Source: RDXT01 sp033765305
Lineage (GTDB): Bacteria; Bacteroidota; Bacteroidia; J057
Assembly: GCA_033765305.1 (NCBI GenBank)
Contig: JANRID010000070.1
Span: 1-64,000 of the forward strand
DNA length: 64,000 nucleotides
Reading direction: 5' to 3'
The position numbers and the translations under genes are program-made. Below the pieces are notes generated by a model. The model did not search any database. It was not told where the DNA came from and saw only the letters and a list, made by a program, of their open reading frames with translations. This document shows, in pieces, positions 27,465 through 35,947 of the stretch (position 1 is its first letter; each line of letters begins with the position of its first letter).

Positions 27465-28070
27465 TCACGAAATCAGATCCAGCTGCGCCCGCAGCCGTTC
27501 CTGCAGCTCCGCCTCCCATTCCCCGCGCAGGATGCTCAGCACGATGCTGTCCCGCCGCCCGGAGGGCGCCGCGCAGTTGCTGCGCAGGATGCCCTCCACC
27601 GTGCAGCCGAGGGCTTTCATCGCCCGGATGCTGCGCTCGTTCCGCGCATCGGCCCGGAACTCCACCCGCTCCAGGCCCATCTGCCCGAAGGCGAAGCTGA
27701 GCAGCAGGTATTTGCAGTGCTTGTTGAGCCTGGTGCCCTGAAAGTCGCGCCCATACCAGGTATAGCCGAGCTGAGTGCTCTGGTGCTGCGGCTGAAGGTC
27801 ATACAGGCGGGTGCTGCCGGCCCAGGCCTGCGCATGTTTGTCGTACACGGCGAAGGGATAGGCATGGCCTGCGGCCCGGCCTGCAAGGGCATCGGCTATA
27901 TAGCGCTCCAGGTCTGCCGTGTGCTGCACGCGGGAGAGGGCGTAGCGCCACAGCTCCGGCTCCTGCTCCGCAAAGTGCCCCAGCAGCTGCGCATCGCCGG
28001 CAAGCAGGGGCCGCAGCAGGGCCCTGTTATCTTCAAGCACATAGTCCTGGCGGGGATCAAAGGCAGGCAT
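27465..28070 (-). CDS. GNAT acetyltransferase (RimJ/RimL type)
   Basis: The 201-residue protein has an acetyl-CoA-binding GNAT fold. It shows HQSTQLGYTWYGRDFQGTRLNKHCKYLLLSFAFGQMG, then RVEFRADARNERSIRAMKALGCTVEGILRS, which is the RimJ/RimL pattern in which the second half carries N-x-x-S-I-x-A-x-x-x-L-G-F/C. Most such enzymes acetylate N termini or small molecules, and the substrate is unknown. It is a standalone minus-strand gene. Confidence 0.88.
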   Translation of the reverse strand: MPAFDPRQDYVLEDNRALLRPLLAGDAQLLGHFAEQEPELWRYALSRVQHTADLERYIADALAGRAAGHAYPFAVYDKHAQAWAGSTRLYDLQPQHQSTQLGYTWYGRDFQGTRLNKHCKYLLLSFAFGQMGLERVEFRADARNERSIRAMKALGCTVEGILRSNCAAPSGRRDSIVLSILRGEWEAELQERLRAQLDLIS

Positions 28071-28197
28071 CGGACAGTCGGATGGGATCTTCGCGCTATA
28101 CGCCTGCGGGGCCCGGGAGGTTCGGAGGCGGGGGGAAGCATGAATTAAGCCCGTAATTGTAAAATGTACTTTTATATTTACGGGAATATTGAATGCT

Positions 28198-29384
28198 ATG
28201 ATCCCCAGGCAGCTTGAATCCGACCTGCTCTATAATCTGCGGCACCTGCCCGCTGTGGCGCTGCTGGGGCCGCGCCAGGTAGGAAAAACGACCCTGGTTC
28301 AGGCCATCCGGCCCCGGCTGGAGCGGGAGTCGGTGTATCTGGATCTCGAAAACCCCGCAGACCGGGCCAGCATCAGGGACCGGGCCCTGTTTCTGGAGAT
28401 CCACCAAGACCATACCGTTATCCTCGACGAGGTGCACAAGCTGCCGGATCTGTTTTTCCGGAGCTTCGCGGGCTGATCGACCGGCACCGCGTGCCGGGGC
28501 GCTTTCTGCTGCTTGGATCGGCCTCCTACGACTTGCTCCGAAACACGGCCCAATCTCTCGCCGGGCGCATTGTCTATCAGGAGCTGGGCCCTTTTTTGCT
28601 GGCGGAGCTGCCGGATGCGGACTGGAGCGCGCACTGGTTCCGGGGCGGATTTCCGCAGTCCTGGCTGGCGGAGGAGGAACGCTACCGGCAGATCTGGATG
28701 GGCAGTTTTCTGACTACCTACCTTGAAAAAGACCTGCCGCAGCTGGGGTTGCCGGCCTCCCCGGCCCTGGTGGAGCGCCTGCTCACCATGCTGGCCTATG
28801 CGCAGGGCGGGCTGGCCAATTTTCACAGCCTGGCCCGTTCGCTGGGGGTTTCCGCTCCTACCCTCTCATCGTATATCGATTTTCTGGAGCGGGCCTTGTT
28901 TCTGCGCCGCCTGCAGCCGTATTTCTCCAATGCCGCCAAGCGTCTGGTCAAATCGCCTAAGCTCTACCTGCGCGACAGCGGGGTAGTTCATTACCTCCTG
29001 CGGATCCCTGATGTGCCGAGGCTGCTGGGGCATCCGGCTGCCGGCGGTTCCTGGGAGGGATACGTGATCGAGCAGGCCCTGGCCGTGCTGGAACCGCATG
29101 AGCGCGCGTATTTTTACCGCACCGCCGACGGCGCCGAGCTGGATCTGGTGATCGAATCGGCGCTTCAGATCCGGGCAGCCCTTAAAATCAAGCTCAGCAG
29201 CAGCCCGAAGCTCGGCCGGGGCGCAAGCATTGCGCTGGCCGATCTGGGCCATCCCCCGCTGCTGGTGGTGACGCCTGCCGCAGCAGATGCCCCGATCCGT
29301 GAAGGCTGGGTCTGCAGTGCCCGGACCTTGCCCGGCCACCTCCGCCGCCTGCTCCGGGAGGCTCCGCCTCACTCCACCGCATAA
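28198..29384 (+). pseudogene. AAA (AAA_14) ATPase with DUF4143, disrupted by a frameshift
   Basis: The frame from the ATG at 28198 has Walker A LLGPRQVGKTT and Walker B TVILDEVHKLPDLF but stops at 28476. A +1 frame then continues with PELRGLIDRHRVPGRFLLLGSASYDLLRNTAQSLAGRIVYQELGPF, and the full-length C-terminal DUF4143 region reads through to 29384 (YLEKDLPQLGLP; LYLRDSGVVHYLL). The break lies at the run of five T at about 28452-28456. Six T would restore LFFPELRGLID. This family is linked to TA-like or mobile-element functions. It overlaps the convergent DUF1349 gene by 16 bp. Confidence 0.8.
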
Positions 29385-30022
29385 GGGTCCTCCAGGGTCC
29401 GGGCTTCGAAGCGGATCTCCGAAAAGGTCACCTCGCAGGACTCGCCCGTGGGCGACTGCGCCAGAAACCCGACGCTGAATCCCGGCTTGGCATCGAACTG
29501 GAAGTGGCGCACCAGAAACCAGCGCCTGCCGTTGGCGGAATAGTAGAGCGTGATGCGGCTGCCGGCGCGCGCCAGCTTGTAATAGACCTGCTTGCCCTTG
29601 AGGGCCACGGAGTTGCAGTCGTCGGAGAGGCCGCGTGTCACGACGCTCACCACGCGGCGGGCGCTGGTGTAGTCCTTTTCGTAGCAGAATTTCACCCAGT
29701 TGAGGCTGTCGCTGCGCAGCACCAGGGCACCGCCGTCCCATTTGTTCGCGAAGCGGTGCCCGATGGCGGCCGTCAGGATGAAGTCGCCCTCCGGGCGGAA
29801 CATGAGCTTCGGCGCGTTGTCCGTGTTGTAGGTGACATTCGGATCGCGGAACATATCCGTCTTGGGTCCGGCGGTGAGCGTCAGGGTGCTGCCGCTGCCG
29901 GAGGCCGCCAGCGGGACCTGGTCCCAGAACATCGGATAGGGAATGGCGGAAAGCTGCGGCGCTGCAGGCTGGGCGGCCAGGTGCAGGCAGGCGAGGAGGG
30001 AAAGCAGGAAGAGGCAGCGCAT
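29369..30022 (-). CDS. Secreted DUF1349 (concanavalin-like) protein
   Basis: The 217-residue protein has a signal peptide MRCLFLLSLLACLHLAAQ. The rest matches the DUF1349 family, a concanavalin-like jelly roll: KTDMFRDPNVTYNTDNAPKLMF, WDGGALVLRSDSLNWVKFCYE, and RAGSRITLYYSANGRRWFLVRHFQF. Members are often carbohydrate-active or regulatory; an intracellular homologue was called regulator of enolase, but this one is exported. Start is the ATG at 30022. The stop overlaps the end of the AAA gene by 16 bp on the opposite strand. Confidence 0.82.
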   Translation of the reverse strand: MRCLFLLSLLACLHLAAQPAAPQLSAIPYPMFWDQVPLAASGSGSTLTLTAGPKTDMFRDPNVTYNTDNAPKLMFRPEGDFILTAAIGHRFANKWDGGALVLRSDSLNWVKFCYEKDYTSARRVVSVVTRGLSDDCNSVALKGKQVYYKLARAGSRITLYYSANGRRWFLVRHFQFDAKPGFSVGFLAQSPTGESCEVTFSEIRFEARTLEDPYAVE

Positions 30023-30111
30023 GGGATGGAATTGCTGGATATGCAAATGAAAGCGGTTATCGGCACAAACTTGTCGGCATGAAAATGCGTAAAATCAAAA
30101 TATTACACCAA

Positions 30112-30525
30112 CTAAAATGTGTACGATTGAATTTCTTTTGCGTCTTTGAAATCCGACATATTTACAGTGCACAAATACTGCATATTATGCGCAATCATGA
30201 TCGATACGATTTCAACGTCAAACACCCGGTTTCCTTTTGGCTCATACCTCTTTAGAAAGCTCAAAAAATAATTAATACTCACACTCGTATGACACAGAAC
30301 CGGAATTTCATTCAATATTTCTGAAATTACCATGTGTATTTCTTCATATGAGTACTTCAGTTTGCTCATCACAGCTGCACACTCAGCTATATTTTTTGAA
30401 GTTGTAAACAAATTTAGAGTTGGATCAACAAATATAGATCTGCATTTGCTGTTAAAAACCGATGATTTATCGTACGCATACAAAAAAATATTTGTATCAA
30501 GTACCAGATCAACTTTCGTAGGCAT
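30112..30525 (-). CDS. PIN-domain toxin
   Basis: This 137-residue PIN-domain ribonuclease has D10 in VLDTNIFLYAYDKS, an acidic residue in KNIAECAAV, and a later Asp in RVFDVEIVSIM. PIN toxins cut RNA when their antitoxin is removed. It overlaps the upstream DUF2281-like antitoxin by 17 bp, the arrangement of a toxin-antitoxin operon. The gene is clearly more AT-rich than its neighbours, suggesting horizontal transfer. I start at the ATG at 30525, although the frame opens further upstream. It is transcribed away from the DUF1349 gene. Confidence 0.82.
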   Translation of the reverse strand: MPTKVDLVLDTNIFLYAYDKSSVFNSKCRSIFVDPTLNLFTTSKNIAECAAVMSKLKYSYEEIHMVISEILNEIPVLCHTSVSINYFLSFLKRYEPKGNRVFDVEIVSIMIAHNMQYLCTVNMSDFKDAKEIQSYTF

Positions 30526-30745
30526 AATCCCGAAGATTAGGAATTGCGTTGATTGCGCCTTGAGAATCGCCAGCACCCATGAAGCTGAACCGCCGCCGGG
30601 GGGCCGGCACTGCTGGTTCGTTGGGCGCAGAATCCCGGTATCGCTGCATCAAAAACTCCGCATAATGCAATACTTCTGCCTGTAAATGCTCAGGCATTCG
30701 TTCTAAATGGATATACAATTGATCTAAGGCATGCATATCGGACAT
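30509..30745 (-). CDS. DUF2281-like antitoxin
   Basis: The 78-residue protein has a helical segment LERMPEHLQAEVLHYAEFLMQRY followed by a charged, flexible tail rich in Arg and Pro. This matches DUF2281 antitoxins, which pair with PIN or other toxins. It precedes the PIN gene on the minus strand and overlaps it by 17 bp, implying translational coupling. The tail RRRFSFMGAGDSQG probably wraps the toxin. The start could be the ATG at 30745 or, less likely, 30736. Confidence 0.75.
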   Translation of the reverse strand: MSDMHALDQLYIHLERMPEHLQAEVLHYAEFLMQRYRDSAPNEPAVPAPRRRFSFMGAGDSQGAINAIPNLRDYAYES

Positions 30746-30803
30746 CGGTTATAGTTGCAATATACCCAATCCCCCGCAGGCACGCAAGCCCCTCCGGCTC
30801 CCT

Positions 30804-31412
30804 TCACGCCATCGGCTGCCGGATGACCGTCTTCCAGGCTTCGGGCGCGGCGCGGCGGATGTCGCTGAGGTAGATCTCGTGGTGCTTGCCCCGGAGGCTG
30901 CCCCGTCCGCCGATGAATGCATGCACCCGTCCGATCGTGGGGCCCTCTGCGGAAAAGGGTCCGATGTGCAGCGTCTGGGCGCAGCGCCCCTCTTCGAAAA
31001 CCTCGAAGCGGAGGCGGTCCAGGCCCGGCAGGGGCTTTTTCCGGCGCAGCGCCTCCAGGGTTTCGGCTACGAGCGGCTCCGTGACCGCCTCCGGCTGATG
31101 GATCATCATCGTCCAGCGCCACTGCGAGCGGTCGCCGGTTTCGTAGGCGGCCAGGTCGTCCGCCCACCAGAGCCCTTCGAGCGGCATCACGGCGTAGTCC
31201 AGGGCCAGCGGGCCCTGCCTGACCTTGAACTTCAGCGCGTACGACAGCGAGAAGAGCGCCTCCACCGCTTCGGCGTAGGCCGGGGACGTGTTGGGATCGC
31301 CCTGGCCGTCGGCCATCAGAAAGGCGAATTCGGGCACCTCCACCTCCTCCACGCGGGCGGCGGAGGGCCTGTAGAGATGCCGGTAGACGGTTTTCAGATC
31401 GAGTTTGGACAT
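30804..31412 (-). CDS. GyrI-like small-molecule-binding domain protein
   Basis: The 202-residue protein starts MSKLDLKTVYRHLY, then PEFAFLMADGQGDPNTSPAYAEAVEALFSLSYALKFKV, the beginning of the GyrI-like/SBMB superfamily of ligand-binding proteins. The second half, RFEVFEEGRCAQTLHIGPFSAEGPTIGRVHAFI, repeats the fold. Members bind cationic drugs or inhibit gyrase. It has no HTH domain and probably acts as a standalone binding protein. Start is the ATG at 31412. It is transcribed divergently from rpsP. Confidence 0.78.
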   Translation of the reverse strand: MSKLDLKTVYRHLYRPSAARVEEVEVPEFAFLMADGQGDPNTSPAYAEAVEALFSLSYALKFKVRQGPLALDYAVMPLEGLWWADDLAAYETGDRSQWRWTMMIHQPEAVTEPLVAETLEALRRKKPLPGLDRLRFEVFEEGRCAQTLHIGPFSAEGPTIGRVHAFIGGRGSLRGKHHEIYLSDIRRAAPEAWKTVIRQPMA

Positions 31413-31504
31413 AGCGAAGATCCAGGATTGCAACATAGCACGGGCTTTCCGTCCCGGCAATGCCGGAGGTCAGCGGGCGTCCGCAAAGTTTTTCCGGCTG
31501 CGGG

Positions 31505-31535
31505 TTTGGTAATCCCCCGATCATCCGTATCTTTG
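31505..31535 (+). promoter_or_regulatory. Promoter for rpsP-rimM (TTTG-N19-TATCTTTG)
   Basis: TTTG at 31505-31508 and TATCTTTG at 31528-31535, 19 bp apart, match the Bacteroidetes consensus exactly. The rpsP ATG follows 36 bases later. Confidence 0.85.
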
Positions 31536-31570
31536 CATCCGCTTTTTTTCACAGTCAGATTTGTGGTTAT

Positions 31571-32137
31571 ATGCCAGTAAAATTAAGACTGCGCCGCCAG
31601 GGCCGCAAGAACGCCGCACACTACGGGATCGTAGTGGCCGACTCGCGCTCGCCCCGTGATGGCCGCTTTATCGAGAAGATCGGGCACTACAACCCGCTCT
31701 CCCAGCCCGCCCGCGTGTACGTGGACCACGATGCCGCACTCCGCTGGCTCAAAAACGGCGCCCAGCCGACCAACACCGTCCGCTCGCTGCTGAGCCATGC
31801 CGGTGTGATCCTGAAGTTTGCGCTCATGACCCAGGGCAAGTCGCCCGAAGAGACGGACCGCATCTTCGGCAAATGGCGCGAGCAGAAGGACAACAAGCCG
31901 AAGAAGAAGGTGATCTCCGTGGATGTGAACAACCAGCCGCTCGAACCCATCCCCGGCTCCAAGACGAAAGTGGTGAAGCCCGCGGCTGCTCCGGCTCCTG
32001 CGCCGGAAGTGCATGCTCCGGTGGCTGAAGCCCCCGCTCCGGTGGCCGAAGCGCCTGCTCCCGCCGACGAAGCGCCCGCTGCCGATCCCGGCACGCCCGA
32101 TACCCCGGCAGTTTCCGGCGAACATACGGAAGCCTGA
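31571..32137 (+). CDS. rpsP: 30S ribosomal protein S16 with long Ala-Pro tail
   Basis: The 188-residue protein begins with a complete S16 domain (MPVKLRLRRQGRKNAAHYGIVVAD...GRFIEKIGHYNP, residues 1-90). Instead of ending there it continues with an approximately 60-residue Ala/Pro/Glu-rich tail with repeats of EAPAP(VAD)EAP. Long tails on S16 occur in some Bacteroidetes. It is a component of the small subunit assembled early. rimM follows 73 bp downstream in the same direction, the usual order (rpsP-rimM). A textbook promoter precedes it. Confidence 0.96.
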   Translation: MPVKLRLRRQGRKNAAHYGIVVADSRSPRDGRFIEKIGHYNPLSQPARVYVDHDAALRWLKNGAQPTNTVRSLLSHAGVILKFALMTQGKSPEETDRIFGKWREQKDNKPKKKVISVDVNNQPLEPIPGSKTKVVKPAAAPAPAPEVHAPVAEAPAPVAEAPAPADEAPAADPGTPDTPAVSGEHTEA

Positions 32138-32210
32138 GCCGGCGGATACCAGAACAACGTGCCGGACGTGCTGCGTCTGGCACGTTTCCGTTTACCCCAA
32201 TCCGAATTCC

Positions 32211-32768
32211 ATGGACCGCGAAGCCTGCGTCGAACTGGGATACATTTCCCGCCCCCACGGCCTGAAGGGCGAAGTCAAGGCTGTGTTCGATGTGCACGAC
32301 CTGCGCGAATACCTCCGCGTCCGCACGCTCTACCTGGCCAAGGCCGGCCAGCCGCTGGCGCCTTTCCAGGTCAAGCGCATCACCCCGCAGTCGGCCAGCC
32401 TGGCTATCGTGCAGCTGGCTGAGGCTCAGACCCGCGAAGCCGCCGAGGCCCTGGCCGGCAGCGTCATCTATTTCCCGGCGGAGCTGCTGCCCAAGCTGGA
32501 GCCCGGGCGCTTTTATTACTACGAAATTTTCGGCTATGCCGTGCAGGATGCCGCCCTGGGCCCCGTCGGCACCGTCAAAGACGTGCTCGACGGCACCGCG
32601 CAGGATCTGCTGGTCATCAGCCACGAGGGGCGCGAGATTCTGGCCCCGGTCACGGACGAGTTTGTGCTGCGCGCCGACCACGAGGCGCGGGTGCTGCACA
32701 CGGCGCTGCCGGCAGGCCTGGTGGATTTGTATCTGGGCCGCGACAGCGGCGAGGACGAGGGGGAATAA
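32211..32768 (+). CDS. rimM: Ribosome maturation factor RimM
   Basis: The 185-residue protein has the RimM N-terminal motif ELGYISRPHGLKGEVKAVF and the PRC-barrel C-terminal part FGYAVQDAALGPVGTVKDVLDGTAQDLLVI, ending with PVTDEFVLRAD. It binds 30S subunits and S19 and helps process the 3' domain of 16S rRNA. Start is the ATG at 32211. The operon is the usual rpsP-rimM, without the trmD and rplS that often follow. It is convergent with PPK2 with 3 bp between the stops. Confidence 0.93.
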   Translation: MDREACVELGYISRPHGLKGEVKAVFDVHDLREYLRVRTLYLAKAGQPLAPFQVKRITPQSASLAIVQLAEAQTREAAEALAGSVIYFPAELLPKLEPGRFYYYEIFGYAVQDAALGPVGTVKDVLDGTAQDLLVISHEGREILAPVTDEFVLRADHEARVLHTALPAGLVDLYLGRDSGEDEGE

Positions 32769-32771
32769 GCC

Positions 32772-33659
32772 TCAGGCTTCATCCAGCAGCTGCTGGCGGA
32801 TCTGCGCCAGCACGTCGCGGCGGGCGCCGTCCACCTCCGGGTAGTGCATGTCCAGCGCCTGGAGCGAGGTGAGCACCGCCTGCGCAATGATCAGGCGGGC
32901 ATTCTGCTTGTCGTCGGCGGGAACCGCGTACCAAGGCGCATGGGGCGCAGCCGTGGCATTGATGCAGTCCTCGTAGGCCTGCATGTACTGCGGCCAGAAG
33001 GCACGCTCCTTCACGTCGCCTTCGGCGAATTTCCAGTTCTTGTCCGGCTCCTCGATGCGGTCCAGGAAGCGCTGGCGCTGCTCTTCCTTGCTGAGGTGCA
33101 GGTAAAACTTCAGGATAACGAAGCCGTTGCGGTGCAGGTAGCTCTCCAGCTGGGCGATATCGGCGTAGCGCTGCTGCCAGACCTGCTCCGGATCGGCGGT
33201 GAATTCCGGCGGGATGCGCTGCGATTCCGTAAGGATCTTCGGATGCACCCGCACCACGAGCACCTCTTCGTAGTAGGAGCGGTTGAAAATGGCGATGCTG
33301 CCGCGTTCGGGCAGGTGGGGGTAAATCCGCCAGAGGTAGTCGTGCTCCAGCTCGGTTTCGGAGGGGCGCTTGAAGGACGTCACTTTCACCCCGTGCGGAT
33401 TGATGCCGGACATTACGGCTCCGATGGCGCCATCCTTGCCGGCGGCGTCCATGGCCTGGAAGATCAGCAGCATGCCATAGCGGTTGTGGGCATACATCAG
33501 CGACTGCAGCGCATCGATCTCCTCGCGGTATTCCTCCATCAGCTCCTTGTACGCCTTCTTGTCCTCGTACAGATCGGGAATGCGGGTAGGCGCCGAGGCG
33601 GTGCTGAAGCGGCGGGAGCCGTCGTAGCGGAAGGGAGAGAGATCGAGATCGAGGTGCAT
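32772..33659 (-). CDS. ppk2: Polyphosphate kinase 2 family enzyme
   Basis: The 295-residue protein carries the PPK2 motif: FQAMDAAGKDGAIGAVMSGI (Walker A-like AAGKDG) with the Walker B-like SIAIFNRSYYEEVLVVRVHP and lid region KFYLHLSKEEQRQRFLDRIEEPDKNWKF. PPK2 enzymes move phosphate between polyphosphate and nucleotides; whether this one is class I, II or III cannot be told. Start is the ATG at 33659, where the protein begins MHLDLDLSPFRYDG. Cytoplasmic. The palindromic repeat cluster lies just upstream. Confidence 0.9.
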   Translation of the reverse strand: MHLDLDLSPFRYDGSRRFSTASAPTRIPDLYEDKKAYKELMEEYREEIDALQSLMYAHNRYGMLLIFQAMDAAGKDGAIGAVMSGINPHGVKVTSFKRPSETELEHDYLWRIYPHLPERGSIAIFNRSYYEEVLVVRVHPKILTESQRIPPEFTADPEQVWQQRYADIAQLESYLHRNGFVILKFYLHLSKEEQRQRFLDRIEEPDKNWKFAEGDVKERAFWPQYMQAYEDCINATAAPHAPWYAVPADDKQNARLIIAQAVLTSLQALDMHYPEVDGARRDVLAQIRQQLLDEA

Positions 33660-33728
33660 GGCAGGGAAGAAAGTAGGTGAAACCGGAAATATACGCATCG
33701 GGCGGTCCGGGCGCAAGGCCGCCTCAGG

Positions 33729-33909
33729 TTTTACCACTAAGGCACTGAGGACACTGAGAGGCACTCAGAAGACCTAACCTTAGTGCACCTCAGTGTGCTT
33801 ACTTTCTTAGTGGTGAAACCTGCGCCTTGGGTTTACCACTAAGGCACTGAGGACACTGAGAAGACCTGGCTGAGTGTTTCTCAGTGAACTTACCTTCTTA
33901 GTGGTGAAA
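33729..33909. repeat. Two copies of the palindromic ACCACTAAGGCACTGAG repeat
   Basis: Unit A is 33729-33818 and unit B is 33832-33909. Each starts TTTACCACTAAGGCACTGAG and ends TTAGTGGTGAAA, so the ends are inverted complements and each unit can form an extended hairpin. The interior has GAGGACACTGAG-type sub-repeats and a mirrored CTCAGTG. The same family occurs at 23263-23438. It lies between the PPK2 gene and the secreted protein gene at 33934. Confidence 0.88.
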
Positions 33910-33933
33910 CTTGCGCCTCAGGCATACCCTGCC

Positions 33934-35298
33934 TCACTTGTCCACGATCGCCTCTTCGCGGATCACGAGCTGGCCCGGGCCGGTGAGGCGGATATAAAAC
34001 CGCGCACCGGGGCCTTCGTTGTGCTCGAAGGAATAGGTGTAGCGCTTGGGCCCCGGATTGAGGACGGCAATATCGTAGAGGATGCGCTTGAGGCGGCCCT
34101 TGCTGTCGTAAATCGCCAGCCGCAGGCCGCGCTGCACGCTGTCCTGCCGGAAGGCAAATTCGCCCTGTACCCGGCGGACCGGATAGACCTGCGGCGCCCT
34201 GGCATCCGGATCCAGCACAGTTTCGGCCAGCACCTGCCCGCCGGATACCACCCGTACATAATAGGTCTGGCCCGGCGGCAGGTCTTTGCCGATGAGGTAC
34301 TGGCTGCGGTGCAGGCCCTTCGGGATATAGAAGCGGCTGGCAAGCAGAAAATAGAGGCGGCCTTGCGCATCGTACACGCCGGCGCGCCCGCTGAGATCGC
34401 GGTCGGCCTCGTAGATCAGCACGGCTTCGCTGTCGTAGCGCTGGAGGCGCGCTACGGTATCGGACGCCAGCACCGGGCGCTCGGCGATGACCCGCCCGCC
34501 CGCCGTCAGGCGGAGAAAGAGCCTGGCCGATGCGCCGAGCGTATGGCTGGCGCCCAGCCGCCAGGCCTGAAACCCGGGCTCCAGGCTGCGCCCGGTAAAA
34601 TAGCTGCGGATCTGCCTGCCGGCAGAGTCATAGAGGCCCAGGGCTGCCCCGCTCAGGGCCTCTTCGGTCAGGCATTCAAAGCTGGTGCGGATCGTGGTGA
34701 TGCTGTGGGGACGGGGCGTGAGGATAAACTGCGACATGGGGGTGCCGGTGGCTTCGCTGAGCGTACGGGCCAGCTGCCGCACCATGCTGGTGTCCTCCCC
34801 GTACACGAATCCGGTGGATTCGCGGTTGGTGAGGGTCCAGACGGCGGACTGCGCGGTGCTGTTCTGGTAGCCGCCCTCCGCGATCTGGCGGGCGAGCTTC
34901 AGCAGCGGCCCCTCCGCTGCGCCGCCGAAGGAGTAGCCCTCGCCTTTGGCCGGGCCTGCGTTGGAGGACTGGATGCACATGGTGAACAGGTCGGCCTGGC
35001 GCGTCTGGCCGGGCTGCAGGGCCAGCAGCTCGGAAGAGGTGCTCATCAGGTTCTGCACGGAGGAGTCCCGGCTGTCGAAGATCAGCCCGGCGCCGGCCTC
35101 CACCCGCAGGGCTTCAGCGGTCAGGTTGCGGACGAGCAGCCGGATGCACCGGCCCTGGTAGCCGCCCAGGCCTTCGATGGCCACCTGCACCCGGCGGCTG
35201 CGGAGGGCGTCGGACAGGCTCATGACAGGCTGCGCGGAAAGGCGGGCAGCGCCCAGCAGCATCAGCAGGAAAACGGTATGGATCGCGCGGAGGGACAT
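33934..35298 (-). CDS. Secreted protein with tandem beta-rich modules, unknown function
   Basis: The 454-residue protein has a signal peptide (MSLRAIHTVFLLMLLGAARLSAQ). Residues about 25-215 form an N-terminal domain with a MSTSSELLALQPGQTRQADLF segment. The C-terminal half holds three or more similar 75-85-residue modules, each with a LYDSAGRQI / VYDAQGRL / IYDSKGRL motif followed by strands. This recalls extracellular Ig-like or T9SS-type folds, but the last module ends in LVIREEAIVDK and is not a clear sorting domain. I start at the ATG at 35298, where the signal peptide begins. No known family was recognised. Confidence 0.65.
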   Translation of the reverse strand: MSLRAIHTVFLLMLLGAARLSAQPVMSLSDALRSRRVQVAIEGLGGYQGRCIRLLVRNLTAEALRVEAGAGLIFDSRDSSVQNLMSTSSELLALQPGQTRQADLFTMCIQSSNAGPAKGEGYSFGGAAEGPLLKLARQIAEGGYQNSTAQSAVWTLTNRESTGFVYGEDTSMVRQLARTLSEATGTPMSQFILTPRPHSITTIRTSFECLTEEALSGAALGLYDSAGRQIRSYFTGRSLEPGFQAWRLGASHTLGASARLFLRLTAGGRVIAERPVLASDTVARLQRYDSEAVLIYEADRDLSGRAGVYDAQGRLYFLLASRFYIPKGLHRSQYLIGKDLPPGQTYYVRVVSGGQVLAETVLDPDARAPQVYPVRRVQGEFAFRQDSVQRGLRLAIYDSKGRLKRILYDIAVLNPGPKRYTYSFEHNEGPGARFYIRLTGPGQLVIREEAIVDK

Positions 35299-35356
35299 GG
35301 GGAAACCGGTTGGATTTCCCAGTAATGCAGCAGCGCGCAAAAGATACAGCCGGGAT

Positions 35357-35752
35357 TCAGTATCCTTCCGCCGGCTCCCAGAATTCAAGGCGGTTGCCTT
35401 CCGGATCGGTGGCCCATCCGAAGCGCCCGTACTCCTCGGATGCGACCTTGTCATCCACAGCTACGCCTGCATCCCGCAGCGCCTGAAGCAGGCCATCGAG
35501 GTCGCGGACGCGGTAGTTGATCATAAACTGCCGGCCGGGATTGCCGAAATAGCTCGTCTTTCCGTCGAAAATCGACCAGACGGTTCCGCCGGGCAGCTCA
35601 GGGTTGCCGCTGTGGAGCCAGTGGAAGCTGGTGCCGCCCCAGGATTCGATGGGGATGCCCAGGTGCTGGCGGTACCAGTCGCGGAGGGCCGGGGCGTCCT
35701 CGCCTTTGAAGAAGATGCCGCCGATGCCGGTGATGTGGGATTGAAGGTCCAT
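35357..35752 (-). CDS. VOC (glyoxalase/bleomycin-resistance) family protein
   Basis: The 131-residue protein has the vicinal-oxygen-chelate fold: GIGGIFFKGEDAPALRDWYRQHLGIPIE, then the terminal DPEGNRLEFWEPA, with the metal-ligand glutamate in LEFWE. A histidine or glutamate ligand in the first half is less obvious (FHWLHSG). It may be a small-molecule lyase or isomerase, but substrate is unknown. Start is the ATG at 35752. It stands alone. Confidence 0.85.
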   Translation of the reverse strand: MDLQSHITGIGGIFFKGEDAPALRDWYRQHLGIPIESWGGTSFHWLHSGNPELPGGTVWSIFDGKTSYFGNPGRQFMINYRVRDLDGLLQALRDAGVAVDDKVASEEYGRFGWATDPEGNRLEFWEPAEGY

Positions 35753-35947
35753 TGGGAGGGGTTGAGGAGGGGTGGAAAGTGTTTGCATATAATTAAACAT
35801 CGGAACAAGAGGATTTATGCTGGGAGATGTAAAATAAAGTTGAATATATGGGAAACATCTAATAAGTTAGCTTTTGTTAAGAATAGCTTTGAGACAAGCA
35901 AAGAATATGAAGAGCTATTCCATTTTTGGGTTGTCTAAATTGCTAAT

